This document shows, in pieces, positions 46,381-56,839 of a stretch of DNA of 64,000 nt (positions within the stretch are counted from its first letter, which is position 1; each line of letters begins with the position of its first letter). The DNA is taken from positions 36,774,275-36,838,274 of the forward strand of contig NC_057764.1 of the NCBI RefSeq assembly GCF_010389155.1, given 5' to 3'. This stretch comes from Erigeron canadensis. Taxonomy: Eukaryota > Streptophyta > Magnoliopsida > Asterales > Asteraceae. Both the position numbers and the translations under genes were made by a program. The notes beneath the pieces were generated by a model. That model worked only from the letters and a program-made list of their open reading frames with translations, ran no database searches and was not told where the DNA came from.

Positions 46381-46548
46381 GGATGGGGATTCCCTAATGT
46401 TAGAATTAACTTTAGGGGTAAAGTTCAATCAACCTTGACCTTTGGATCAAAATCAAAGGTTTGAATCTTGACCATTGATTTTAATTCAATAGCCATGATT
46501 AACAACTTTACCCTTAAAGTTGATTTTAACTATAGGGAATCCCTATCC
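46381..46548. mobile_element. Mutator-like MITE (168 bp) with perfect 9-bp target duplication
   Basis: The left end is GGATGGGGATTCCCTAATG; the right end reversed is GGATAGGGATTCCCTATAG. The arms continue with TTAACTTTAGGGGTAAAGTT against TCAACTTTAAGGGTAAAGTT. The perfect direct repeat AAAATAAGT flanks it at 46372-46380 and 46549-46557. No coding capacity. Confidence 0.85.
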
Positions 46549-46557
46549 AAAATAAGT

Positions 46558-48244
46558 AACACACATTCACTTCACACCATTTCTTTGTTTCCCTTTCTTT
46601 CATACTATCATTTTCCAGTGTTCATCATCACCGACACCCAGACCATCGCCTTCCATATCCATTGCCACCACACTTAATCATCGCTTTTTAAATGGTACTG
46701 CTGAAACGCGCGGACATCCATAGAATTTAAAGGAAAAGAAAAATGGTTTTAATATTTGAGGCGTTACAATCAGACTTGTGAGTTGTGACATTTTTTCTCA
46801 CTTTTTACTATTGTCACGTTTGCTTCACGCCTATATTTTTTTTACTGGGTGGCACTCTTGACAACAATACATTTCTTTACTTCTTCTATATTATACTATT
46901 TTAAGATTTCCAATTAATTGATTTATTAAATTATTACATATGGTTAAACGGTCATAGGGCCCCACCCCGCGTCTACACCACTATACATGAGACCATGATA
47001 GGCCCCATGAAGAAATGGTGCCAACGGTGTTTGGACAAGAAGAGGTCGAGACGAGCCAGTCACAAGCCCGCTAGGAAAGGCCTTACTTCTAAAAATACTT
47101 TATAGGCATTTCGCCGTTTCTGCTTTCATTGAAGAGTCGTTTGAACCCTCTCATACTCTTTGTGTAAGTTTAATGCCGTGTAATATATTCAATTCTGAAG
47201 TTAAAGCTTTGATGTACTTATATATCACAATTACAATATGCTAAAATCGATTGATTTTGGTCATCTGGAAATAGTCTAGTTTTGATTTTATGGTGTACAC
47301 TTGTGTTTTTATACTAACTAGTGTTATACCCGGCCGTTGGCTGAGGATAACAACCAGACATACAATTGAATCTGGGTCCTTAATTTTAGTATGTCAACCG
47401 CATCGTTAAACAATACAATGTAAGTCTTAGAAAAAAAAACCTTTGGTTGCGAAATAGAAAGACTAACACTGCATCACCGTGTATTTTTAAACATAAAACT
47501 TTAAAGGTAAAAAGAAAAGTCTTAAAAGATTTAATGGTTAAAGTACGAAACACTAAAACGTTATCACCTGAGGATTTGGACAGGAAGGAAAGAGAGAAAC
47601 AAATAAATGAAATACGTCGATGAAATATTATATAGAAAAGTATCTGGGTGGGTCACGTGATTATCAAGAAATTAAAGTGGGGGAGTCGGTTAGATCATCC
47701 ACACTTCCAACCTACATCAACCCAACCTTTAATAAAAAATTAGTTTCTCTCTCTTCCACCTAAACAATCCAACCTAACTCAACTTTTATTTTTAAACATA
47801 AAGCTTTAAAGGTAAAAATAAAAGTCTTAAAAGATTTAACGGTTACAGTACGAAACACTAAAACGTTATCACCTTAAAAATAATGATATAAGTCAAAAAT
47901 AAAAAATAGAAAACTTAAAAAAAAGCAAATAATGATATAAGTCAAAAATAAAATATGGAAACCTAAAGAAGGCAAAAATAAAAAATAGAAACCTAAAGAA
48001 AGCAAATAATGATATAAGTCTAAAAAAAGAAACCTAAAGAAGGCAAATTGACATCTACAAACCACGCGAATAAAAAAAAAATAAAAAAAATTAGCAGGCA
48101 GGCTGCTGAGCCAGCAACCAGTCAGGCTGCTTCACTGTTCACGTCAATTCTCTTTATACAGGGTGTAATTATATTTGGAAACAAGAAATATTTTACCTTT
48201 CCCCATTTCGGGTCTAAATTTGTAAAACTAACAATGATCACTAG
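46558..48244. other. Intergenic with direct repeats 47486-48040
   Basis: No gene found. At 47320 ACTAGTGTTATACCCGGCCG has the form of a reversed Helitron 3' end, and the following 700 bases hold two ~86-base direct repeats and an AT-rich minisatellite. The end near 48244 is the 3' flank of the TPD1-like gene. Confidence 0.4.
47320..48045 (-). repeat. Helitron-like end plus direct repeats and minisatellite
   Basis: TTTTTAAACATAAAACTTTA..ACGAAACACTAAAACGTTAT occurs at 47486-47571 and again at 47789-47874, about 86 bases with few changes. From 47875 to about 48040 units like AATGATATAAGTCAAAAAT and GAAACCTAAAGAAGGCAA alternate. Whether all belong to one element is inference. Confidence 0.55.
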
Positions 48245-48690
48245 TTATGAACAAGAAATAGACTGATTAAGTAATGTGAAAGGAAATTGATTGTCCCAAG
48301 CATAAACAAAGCTTAGGCTATCACTAGGATTAATGCGTTGGCCATCATTGACAAGGCACACGTCGCCTTGTTTTAAGAGGACTTTTGGGTCGATGTCTTT
48401 GCGGGATTGGAACCCCGTACAATCTAAGTATGCGTTTAGTATGACGCAAGAGTTCTGGTTTTCAAGTGTTACGTTCCACTCATCGGGTTCACCGGTTGGT
48501 TCTTGATTTATGGTGAGGTTTTGATCTTGACCACATACATCTATACATATACACACCATAATATTATGTCTCAACAAAAAATACATGATCAAAATTTGAA
48601 AAATAAAATATTAATATATATTTCATGACAAGTATATCTACCTTTGCACATAAGGCAAATGAAGATGAGCAAACAAAATTTGGTTGTCAT
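48245..48690 (-). CDS. Small secreted TPD1-like protein
   Basis: Two exons, 48642-48690 and 48245-48540 (phase 1), giving 114 residues. The first ~20 residues (TTKFCLLIFICLMCKDVCG) form a signal peptide. The mature part follows the TAPETUM DETERMINANT1 family pattern: NLTINQEPTGEPDEWNVTLE, NSCVILNAYLDCTGF, DPKVLLKQGDVCLVNDG, SDSLSFVYAWDNQFPFTL and a terminal CS. TPD1 is a secreted ligand of the EMS1 receptor kinase in anthers; many TPD1-like genes have unknown roles. This one is shorter than most because the leader is brief. It sits alone between two DUF1218 paralogues. TATATATAGATG at about 48736-48745 on the coding strand is a reasonable TATA box. Family assignment is good; a ligand role is only a possibility. 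Confidence 0.8.
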
Positions 48691-48816
48691 TGCTTAATCG
48701 TCTGGTCCTTTATAAAAACAATAAACAAAACTCATCTATATATACAGCTGTAAAATTAGTTGAGTTTTAAATATTGAAATAAATGCACAAATAATTAAAT
48801 GTGTTGTTGTTGTTTA

Positions 48817-49101
48817 CTCTATCTATCTTACTAAAATGTCATGTTTTCAGTTTTCAAAATCTTTATATTTCAACTTTGACAAGAAAAAAAAAAATTAATT
48901 AATTATATAATACGCAAGTAAATTTATATAAACGAAATAACATTCAAAACTTAAACAATTCATATAACTTTCATCAAGTGTTATATAACACAAACAAAAA
49001 TGATAAAATCCAAAATGAAAGACTTTAAAATTTTGAAATATAGAATGCAAGGAAAGAAGCGCGCATTCGCGCTACCAGAGATCGCAATGGGACGGATAGA
49101 G
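48817..49101. mobile_element. Stowaway-type MITE, copy 3
   Basis: The left end is CTCTATCTATCTTACTAAAA; the right end reversed is CTCTATCCGTCCCATTGCG. TA lies on both sides (48815-48816, 49102-49103). The interior shares TATAACTTTCATCAAGTG and TATAACACAAACAAAAAT with the other two copies. A ~20-base insertion (AAGCGCGCATTCGCGC) near the right end is absent from them. Confidence 0.8.
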
Positions 49102-49154
49102 TATAATCATTTGGGAACTGTTATTATTAAAATTAAATATAAAAAAAAACAAAG

Positions 49155-49287
49155 ATGTTGCTAGAAGCATATATCCTCCTTCATTCCCCCTCACAATCCC
49201 CCCCTCCCCCTGAAAATCACATGTATAAATACCAAATCATCCCCCGTCACAAAATCATGGAAGTATGCTCCTTCTAGCAGCATACTT
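49155..49287. repeat. Foldback with TGCTAGAAG arms
   Basis: The left arm TGTTGCTAGAAGCATATATC is matched in reverse by TGCTGCTAGAAGGAGCATAC at the right, with a C-rich centre (CCCCCCTCCCCC). Small MITE-like foldback; target duplication not resolved. Confidence 0.5.
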
Positions 49288-50103
49288 ATTATTCCCTTAG
49301 ATATAATAGAGAACTATAATACGTTGTCTTCTTTATAATAGTTTTCGTCTATTTTTCAATGCAATCGTCATTTAACTATTTTAAAGTATTTATTTGAAAA
49401 TTTAAGCAACTATCCCAATATTCTTAAAACTTTGTAACTCGAAAATTAAGATAACTAACATAATAGCGGAGCAACGACTCCTTATACGATTAATATATAT
49501 AGATATATTTATAGATATATATTCTTAAACAAAGGATCAAATATCATATGTATTTTAACCGGGTTTATGGTAAAGATTGTTTTATTCAATATCTAAAAAA
49601 AGAAAAACTTCTTAATAGCCTGTCTAAAGGCATGACAACATGCACATTAGTGAAAAAGTTTTCGCTCTTAAACTCGAACCTAGGTTCCGCTGAATATTAA
49701 CCTGTGGGATATGAGATAGTTGAATCACATTACTTTGATTGTGGTTAAAACAAATCATGGAAACAATACACTCTCGCAGGGGCGATACTACATTTTTTTT
49801 TTTTGGGGGGTGGGGGGAATGCCCAAATTTTTTAAAAATTTTTTATAGCTTTTGAATAGTCTGTCCGTTTTTAGATTTACTTTTTATGATTTTTTTAGTT
49901 TTACCCTATTTGTGAATCCTCTACAAATTAGATAACAAATTTTAATCTACAGTGTCTTAAGCGTTGTGGTATTCGAGTGTCATTAACTAAGAAGTTGTAG
50001 ACTCGAAATGTATGCTGGACAAATATTAAATTGTATAGATATGTAAATTTCCAACGGAGAGGAAAGGAAAAAAATTTTATTAAACCACATGTGGCATGGA
50101 GTT

Positions 50104-50296
50104 TAGGGCTGCTAACAAGCCAAGTTTTTATCGAGCAACTCGAGCTCGAATTAGAGTCATCTTTATAGACACAAGCCAAAATCGAGTCTTTTTCGAGCTT
50201 TTTGAGCCGAGCTCGAGCCATATTATAGGTACAACGAGTCGAGCTCGAGCCATGTTAAGCTCGAGCTCAGCTCGGCTCGACTCGATAACACCCCTG
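50104..50296. mobile_element. hAT-like MITE rich in GAGCTCGAGC motifs
   Basis: The left end TAGGGCTGCTAACAAGC and the reversed right end CAGGGGTGTTATCGAG are imperfect inverted repeats. The interior carries repeated CGAGCTCGAGCC palindromes. No 8-bp duplication was found, so the hAT assignment rests only on the CAGGGGTG-like end. Confidence 0.5.
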
Positions 50297-50813
50297 ATAC
50301 AATCAACAAAGAGAGAGAAAGAGGAAAGAGATTACATAAACATGATTTGGTTGGTAGAAATTATATTTGTAAAATGTTTGTAGGTTAGAATTACTCAAAT
50401 AAAAACTTGGATTCAGGATATTTTCAGTTGAGCGCAATATTATCTATTATTTGTTAACAACCAATGTAGTCTAAAAATTAAAATACACGTGTTTAAGTCG
50501 CAAAATAAGCAAATGACCTCATATCACGACGAAGACATGCATCTATGAATATTTAATTTTGTAGTCTGACTCGAAAAATATAATTCTTATATATACAAAA
50601 TAAAATCCTCGAAGTAAAATTCATTCATATTAATTAATAATAATTATACAGCATAAAATCGAATTAATGCATGTATGAATATTTAAATAAAAACAGTCTT
50701 GATCGATCAATCGGAAATGTATTTGTAATTCTTAATTAATTAGTTAAATCACTGATCACTTAGGCGGCCTAGCCAAGTTGCGTTGAGGTATAGGTAGTGG
50801 TTTGTCTACATGA

Positions 50814-53800
50814 TCAAATATATATTACAGCCAAGTAAATAATGTCGAGAACAATACTTGCGAGAGCAAAAGAAGCACCCGCACCAAAAATCCCTGGCTT
50901 TACGACCTCGCACACATAATAACTGTAACTATACGGAGATCCGCCACCTGTTCCTCGACTATATACCGTGCGTTCTAACTCGCCTTCATTACCCAACATT
51001 ATCAAACCAGCTATGTAGAAACATATCGCACCAACCCATGCCATCCTATATATATAATAATAATAATAATAATACTAGTATACATTAGTTAAAATATCAA
51101 CTAGGAATCTAAATTATAAATTTTGTGTTCTTGCATTTTCTATATGTTTTTCTTAGGATTGAAGAATTAATTATGTATAAGTACTTACCAAGATAATAAA
51201 CGGGAGAGGTGTGCAATGGAAGATGAGCTTCGAGTTCCGGGACAATAAAAACGAGAGACCAAAAGGACTAAAAGCGCTGCGACACCAAGTCCCCTGGGGG
51301 TGGTACTACTTGGATATGTGCATGTTCCATGTCGTACTACACCGAGTACTTCAGCAAGCTGCGTCGTGCACGTACAAGTAGTATATGAGAATACGTTATC
51401 AATATATATATATAGAGGTCAGTTATTATAAAATAACTATTATTGTAGAATAAGTAAGACAAAATTACAATCGTCGGATGGGATACTAGATGAAATCTTA
51501 TGGAAAAGAAAACTAGCAATGGCAGTTACGTAATATTTATAAAGTGGAGTGGTATATACAAAAGACAATTTGATGCATTAGCTGCGTAAAAGGGTGAAAC
51601 GTGCCGCAAAACTAGCTTCAATTTGTTTGTTAATTTCAACTCTTTAAACATATTCTAATAAATAAATTTAAATAGATATAAATCGTGATTATTTTTAACA
51701 CATAGTGAAGTTTTTGTAAAAACTAAAAATAATATATATGAAATAAGTTTTTAGTTTTTTTTTCAACTTGAAACAAACTTTTTTAACAAATTATATTTTT
51801 CTGATGCATCTAAATGCACTGTTAGACACTTCTATTCTATATATATATATATAAAAGATTGTAAAATTGATTTTTATTCTACCATACTACAATTTAATCT
51901 ACCAATAACTTTTAGTGCATCACAATTTAAACAAATGAATCAATATAAATTGGTGCATCATAATTTAAACTAATGAATTAATATGTATGTATTGGTGCAT
52001 CATAGTTTAGATAGATGTATGAATTCACGTATATATTGGTGCATCATAATTTAGACAAACGAATCAATATGTATAAATTGATGCATCAGATTTTAGACAA
52101 ATGGATCAATATCTATAAATTGGTGCATCATAATAATTAAGATAAATGGATCGGTGCATCATAATTTGGACTAAAGAATAGATATTTAAATTAGTGCATC
52201 ATAATTTAGACAAATGAATCGACATATATAAGAAAGTACATCAAATTATATAGCAACTATATTAACATGTAAAAAAAACATGAAAGTGTAAAATAAATAA
52301 ATTCATGTGTCTCATAGTTTCATTAAGATGTAAAATGATACTCCATAATATTTTTAGCACATGAAATTAAAAAGTAAAAAACGATGCACAACTTAAAATA
52401 CACATTTGCTTGATGCACGCGTCACTACTACATTCCAAAAAATGTTTTATTGTTTTATAATAAAGAAAAAGTCAAAACTTAGAGGAGTTCCATACGAGCA
52501 TGGTACCCGCGTAATGCGATAGCGGTGGTGGAGAAAACGATATAATGGTGTCGGTGATGGTTCTATTGGTGATATTAATTATTAAAATAAAAGTTTTTGG
52601 TAGTTACATAAAGGAAAAAAAAACAAAAAACTCCAAGGGCAAATAAAGTATTTCAAAAACACAAATATTTAATTGGAGAGGGGGTTGCTTTATTAGGGAA
52701 TATAGATTATGTATAAGAAAATGATGATATGAAGTTTTAAATTTGATTGTGTTTTGAAAGAAAGGTCGGGCCATTGGTCCATTTTGCTTCAACGTGTTTA
52801 ACTCTACATTTGATACACACACGGAAAAATCTTAATTGAAAACAAAAGCAAAAAACAAATGGAAAAAAAAAAGTCGGGCTCGAAACCCATCGCACGCCAT
52901 TTTTGTATATGTATAATTTTGAATGACAAATTGTTATTGTATGGGCTGACTAAAAATAAACACGATAGGTACATCACCATAGGAGCCGGATATGAAATAT
53001 ACATAATGTCCAGAATACCCTTAAAATTATAATTTACTTTTAAAAATTATCATGCCACACTCTTTCTTACGGTGTCTTACTTGTTTTACGTTAATAATTG
53101 TTTTATTTTATCCCTAACCTATATATATATATACAGTACTCGTGCAATACGACGGGAGTAGATAGTTTCTATTATTACTGGTGGCATCTGATGATTTGTT
53201 AGGATGGTTTTCGTATGTGGTTTGTTAGAATATGATCACGTAAAATGAACGTATGTTCGAAAAGTATTTAAGCCTATGGGGTCACATGTTCAACACGAAT
53301 GTAACTATAACTAATTAATATATTAAATGTAATTTATTAATTAATTAGATCACGAAAAACTAACGATCGTCCGTTAAAAGGGTTAATAGTTAACGGTACT
53401 TAATTAACGGACTTAACGAAGGAGAGTTGTAATTAGGAAACAATTAGGAAACCCTCTAGAATCCTCTAGGGTGGCTGGCCGAATTGGAGGGTTTTAAAGC
53501 CCTAAACTTGGTCATCAAGTTTCCTACTCCTATATAAGGAGGACTAATATAATTGTTTTCCACACACAAAATCTTAAGGTTTTTTAAAACCCTAAAAATC
53601 TTTCCTTCTCTCCTTTCTCTTGTCTTCGGCCGTTTCTACCAAACACAAAGGGTTTCGGGTTTTGGTTCGTTTGATATTAAGGGTGATTAACAAAAGTTGT
53701 TCGGTTCGTGATCAAGTACTAGCATACCTACATTCTAACGTTGTGTGTGCGATCGTAGAGAGGTTTATTTTAAACCTTTTCCATAAAGTTTCTTGCTTTA

Positions 53801-54230
53801 TACTCTTCAATCTAAGGTACACGTTTTCTATCTTGGTTAATTAATTAACTACATAGAATTAATATTCCGCTGCGTGCTTTGTGATTTGATTTGATAATAG
53901 TTATATAACTCAATATGGTTTAATTGTTTAGAAAATAATATAATTTGTTTCAATACTTTTTTTAAAAAAAGAAAAAAAAAATCAATGAAGAATGTAAGTT
54001 ATGTGTTTTTTAAATTGTCTTTATTTTATTTATTTATTTTGTTATTTTTTTGCTTTACTAATTAATTGCAGCTAGTATATATATAAGGTGCATATATGTG
54101 TGTCCAACTTAATTACCTGTGGCTTGGTGGCTTCAGCAGCAAACCCAAAAGCAGCAGACAACAATACGAGCGTGGCTAAAACCCCAATGATTCTTATTCT
54201 TGGAGTTTGTTGGGAATTATGGTCAGCCAT
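50814..54230 (-). CDS. DUF1218 (DESIGUAL/VCC-like) membrane protein, copy 2
   Basis: Three exons: 54117-54230, 51189-51358 and 50814-51045 (phases 0 and 2), giving 171 residues. Exon structure equals that of copy 1. Helix 1 is RIIGVLATLVLLSAAFGFAAE. The loop is GTCTYPSSTTPRG, followed by helix 2 (LGVAALLVLLVSRF), helix 3 (WMAWVGAICFYIAGLIML), a Tyr/Gly-rich loop (GGGSPYSYSYYVCEVVKPG) and helix 4 (FGAGASFALASIVLDIIYLAV). The exon 1-exon 2 intron is about 2.76 kb, filled with a minisatellite, a Helitron-like element and a probable solo LTR. Copy 1's equivalent is only about 130 bases. TATTTATAG on the coding strand about 55-60 bases upstream may be the TATA box. Splicing across the large intron should be confirmed with RNA. 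Confidence 0.82.
51405..51855. repeat. Segment bounded by TA microsatellites in DUF1218 copy 2 intron
   Basis: TA runs at about 51402-51412 and 51838-51852 bracket AT-rich DNA starting GAGGTCAGTTATTATAAAAT. No inverted ends or coding remains. It resembles the other TA-bracketed segments of the window only in its flanks. Confidence 0.3.
51911..52255. repeat. ~42-bp minisatellite, about eight units, in DUF1218 copy 2 intron
   Basis: Units open TTGGTGCATCATAATTTA and continue GACAAATGAATCAATATGTA with variants; length drifts from about 33 to 45 bases. Divergence between units indicates an old array. The motif GTGCATCA recurs at every unit start. Confidence 0.9.
52490..52690. mobile_element. Non-autonomous element, GGTACCCGCGTAATGCG family, copy C
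   Basis: Opens ACGAGCATGGTACCCGCGTA, contains GGTGTCGGTGATGGTTCTAT and TTAATTATTAAAATA, and closes GGGAATATAGAT, all shared with copy A near 7340. Lies inside the large intron of DUF1218 copy 2. Confidence 0.5.
53223..53915 (+). mobile_element. Probable Copia-type solo LTR
   Basis: Starts TGTTAGAATATGATCACG and includes a TATA box (CCTATATAAGGAGG, about 53530) followed by AAAACCCTAAAAATC. It nears its end with ATTCCGCTGCGTGCTTTGTG then ATTTGATTTGATAATA, a typical plant Copia LTR tail. TGGTT occurs directly before 53223 and after 53915 and may be the 5-bp duplication, but the right end lacks a canonical CA. No internal retrotransposon DNA is nearby, hence solo. Confidence 0.6.
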
Positions 54231-55102
54231 CCTTAATTGCTCTCTAAATAGAAGCTAATACTAACCATGAAGTTTTAACTTGTGCTATAAATACATGTGT
54301 TTTGATAGATCATGTATATATGGTGATATTTAAATAGGAAGGTTGATTCCATGGGATATATGCAAAATGTCGGAAGCTAGCTGCTTCGAGTGATCGAACG
54401 GCAAACAAGGAAAACAAGACAATAGTTTAGGATAAACAACTAGCTGCTTCCTTAAAGTGGACTACAGAAGAAAAGTTACAAGGAAAAGACAATAGTTTAG
54501 GTTAAACAACTTAACATATTTGAACTTAACATGGAGTTCTTAACTAAATGAGTTTTTAGTTAAGATGATGTAAAATAATTATGAAAAGAAAAAATATTGG
54601 AATGTTAAGTTCAACTTTGGAAAGGAAATAAAAAGGAATACAAGTCATCTTTGACAATATGTAGCTTTTTCCGAAAACTTTTATAATTTTGTAAAGGAGG
54701 TCAAACTTCAAATGATATCCAAGGCCCAATATAGTATGTTTTGACTTTTGACCCAACCCGTTACCAGTAGTCCAGTATAACAAAAATATTTTTATCTGTA
54801 ATTCTATATCTTCTTTTCACACTTATAAAAAATTTGAATTTTTTATTTATCATTTTTATTCACATTTATAAACATGTATAAATTTCTTGCATTTAAAGAC
54901 TGTGATTGGAAGAAAATGAAGAAATAATGATAATGAAATACTTGGCATTGAGAATATTGAGTAGGAAAAAGTTAAAGAAATTGATATGTCTAGATATTGA
55001 TGGATTATGGATTTATTTCAAAAATAAAAAAAAGATTTAAGGAAATACAAGTATATGTTGTAGCACTGCTGCATGTGAGTGTATGAATCTTAAATGGGTA
55101 AT

Positions 55103-55139
<37 letters not shown>

Positions 55140-55460
55140 TGTGAGAACACCTTAAAAACATTATTTTGATGCATTAAAAGTCTATAAAACTGACATAGTG
55201 CATAACTAATTATCATTATTTAAGCGTTTAACAACACATTGATTCATCAAAATTGAAAAAATCACGTTTTTTGTTGGATGCATCATTTTGATGAATATAC
55301 ATCCAAGATGGATGCACAAAATAAAAAACATGATTATTTTGATTTTGAAGGATGAATTTGTTGTTAAACACTTAAATAAAGATAATTAGTTATGCACTAT
55401 GTTAGTTTTATGGACTTTTAATGCATCAAAATGATATTTTTAAGGTGTTCTCATCGTTCT

Positions 55461-55494
<34 letters not shown>

Positions 55495-56839
55495 ATTGGA
55501 TTGCATACATAACCATTAACTGTATTTTTTTATACGTATTTATATGCCGAGTTTAGTTTGTATATATATGTATGTTCAATGCCAAATATATGATAGCCAG
55601 GTGTTTATAGTCGTATGGACCCATTGAATATATATAAATCGTTATCCTTGTGTGTATATTGACAATTTTATATGTAAAATATTATAATCATGATCAGGTT
55701 AAAAGTAAATTTTTATACCAAGTCGTCAAACTTGTTGTTTTAATACAAACATTCAACATAAATACATAATATAAAAGATCGATTAGTATCATCAATAAAC
55801 CAAATTAAAAATTGTGACTAATATTAAGTTTGAAACCTCGACTTTAATGTTACAAACTACAATGGGTATTACTTGTTTATTTTGAGTAAACTTTTGTAAT
55901 TGTTCTTAACCGAGGATATTTATGTATTTCTATTGTTCAAATTTGATGGTCATTTAGTTTAGTTAACTTTCGTCAACTATTTTTCAAGCTTTCGCTTGAT
56001 AAAGTTGTCTCCGGGCTTGAATAAACTTCGCCATAGTCATAACAAATTTTTTTAGAATACGAAAGCTAAAATAGCACATGGGTTATTTTATGACTTGGGC
56101 TTCTGTTATACTTGTAATTAGTAAACGACGTTCAGGGGCCCAATATAGAAAATTACTAAATTTAATTCACTAATTCAGTAATTTGTTCCTATATTTGTAG
56201 CAAACATACGAACACGGAAAGTTCGTAGAAATAGAAACTAGTTGGATGTAAAGGTTCTAATCCAACTGATCGCTTTATGTCAGTCATTATTGTTGTCGCC
56301 ATCGTAGAATAGTCAGCCATGCATTACTATTAATTATTCTTTTTTAACGATTAATTTAAATATATAATTGATTTGCCATCGAAATATTATATATCGTGTT
56401 ACAAGTTATGTCAAAAACTCACAACAATTGTTAAAAAATTATCTGATTTAAGAGTCAGGGTGTAGACGATTTATTTTTCATATATTGTTCTTCTATCGAA
56501 ATTTTCTAACAAATTGATTTCTTTACATCTTTGGCATTGACAATGTTTGGCATGGAGTTTATCGGCCTAGTGGAGCCGATTGTGGCTCCTTTTACCATTT
56601 TTCTTTTGTCTTTTGTGTTTTAACAAATTGGTTCTTTTTGATACATTAGTTTTCTTATATCCTCATTTGGCAAAATTTGACTTTTTTTTTTTAACAAAAA
56701 TGGTAGATGACACATGGTAACTTGTCATTGGTTAAAACCTAACTAAAATTTGATACTTTGTCATTACATCCTTACTCATAGTAAGAAACTGATATGTCGT
56801 ATTTTATGTCCATTTCCCATAGCTTAAGTAGTTGATTAT
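54231..56839. other. Intergenic with a TA-flanked MITE
   Basis: Promoter of DUF1218 copy 2 at its left edge. It holds the TA-flanked inverted-repeat element at 55141-55454 and AT-rich DNA without a gene. Confidence 0.4.
55141..55454. mobile_element. MITE with ~110-bp arms bracketed by TA microsatellites
   Basis: The left arm GTGAGAACACCTTAAAAAC, then TTTTGATGCATTAAAAGTC, AACTGACATAGTGCATAAC and TAATTATCATTATTTAAG. The right arm reversed gives ATGAGAACACCTTAAAAAT, TTTTGATGCATTAAAAGTC, AACTAACATAGTGCATAAC and TAATTATCTTTATTTAAG. (TA)n runs lie at about 55110-55134 and 55461-55482. The whole could form a very long stem. Confidence 0.85.

Larger units (their letters stand above)
48691..50813. 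other. Intergenic with Stowaway, foldback and hAT-like elements
   Basis: No gene found. It contains a Stowaway MITE (48817-49101), a small foldback (49155-49287), a T-run followed by a G-run near 49790-49818, and a GAGCTCGAGC-rich element (50104-50296). The last ~100 bases are the 3' flank of DUF1218 copy 2. Confidence 0.45.

Noticed and set aside
49928..50221. 97-codon minus-strand frame over the GAGCTCGAGC-rich element
   Set aside because: It falls within and beside a small hAT-like MITE and has no protein family resemblance.
51911..52255. Regularly spaced repeats that superficially resemble a CRISPR array
   Set aside because: Units are tandem and diverged with no unique spacers, and they sit in an intron of a plant nuclear gene; it is a minisatellite.
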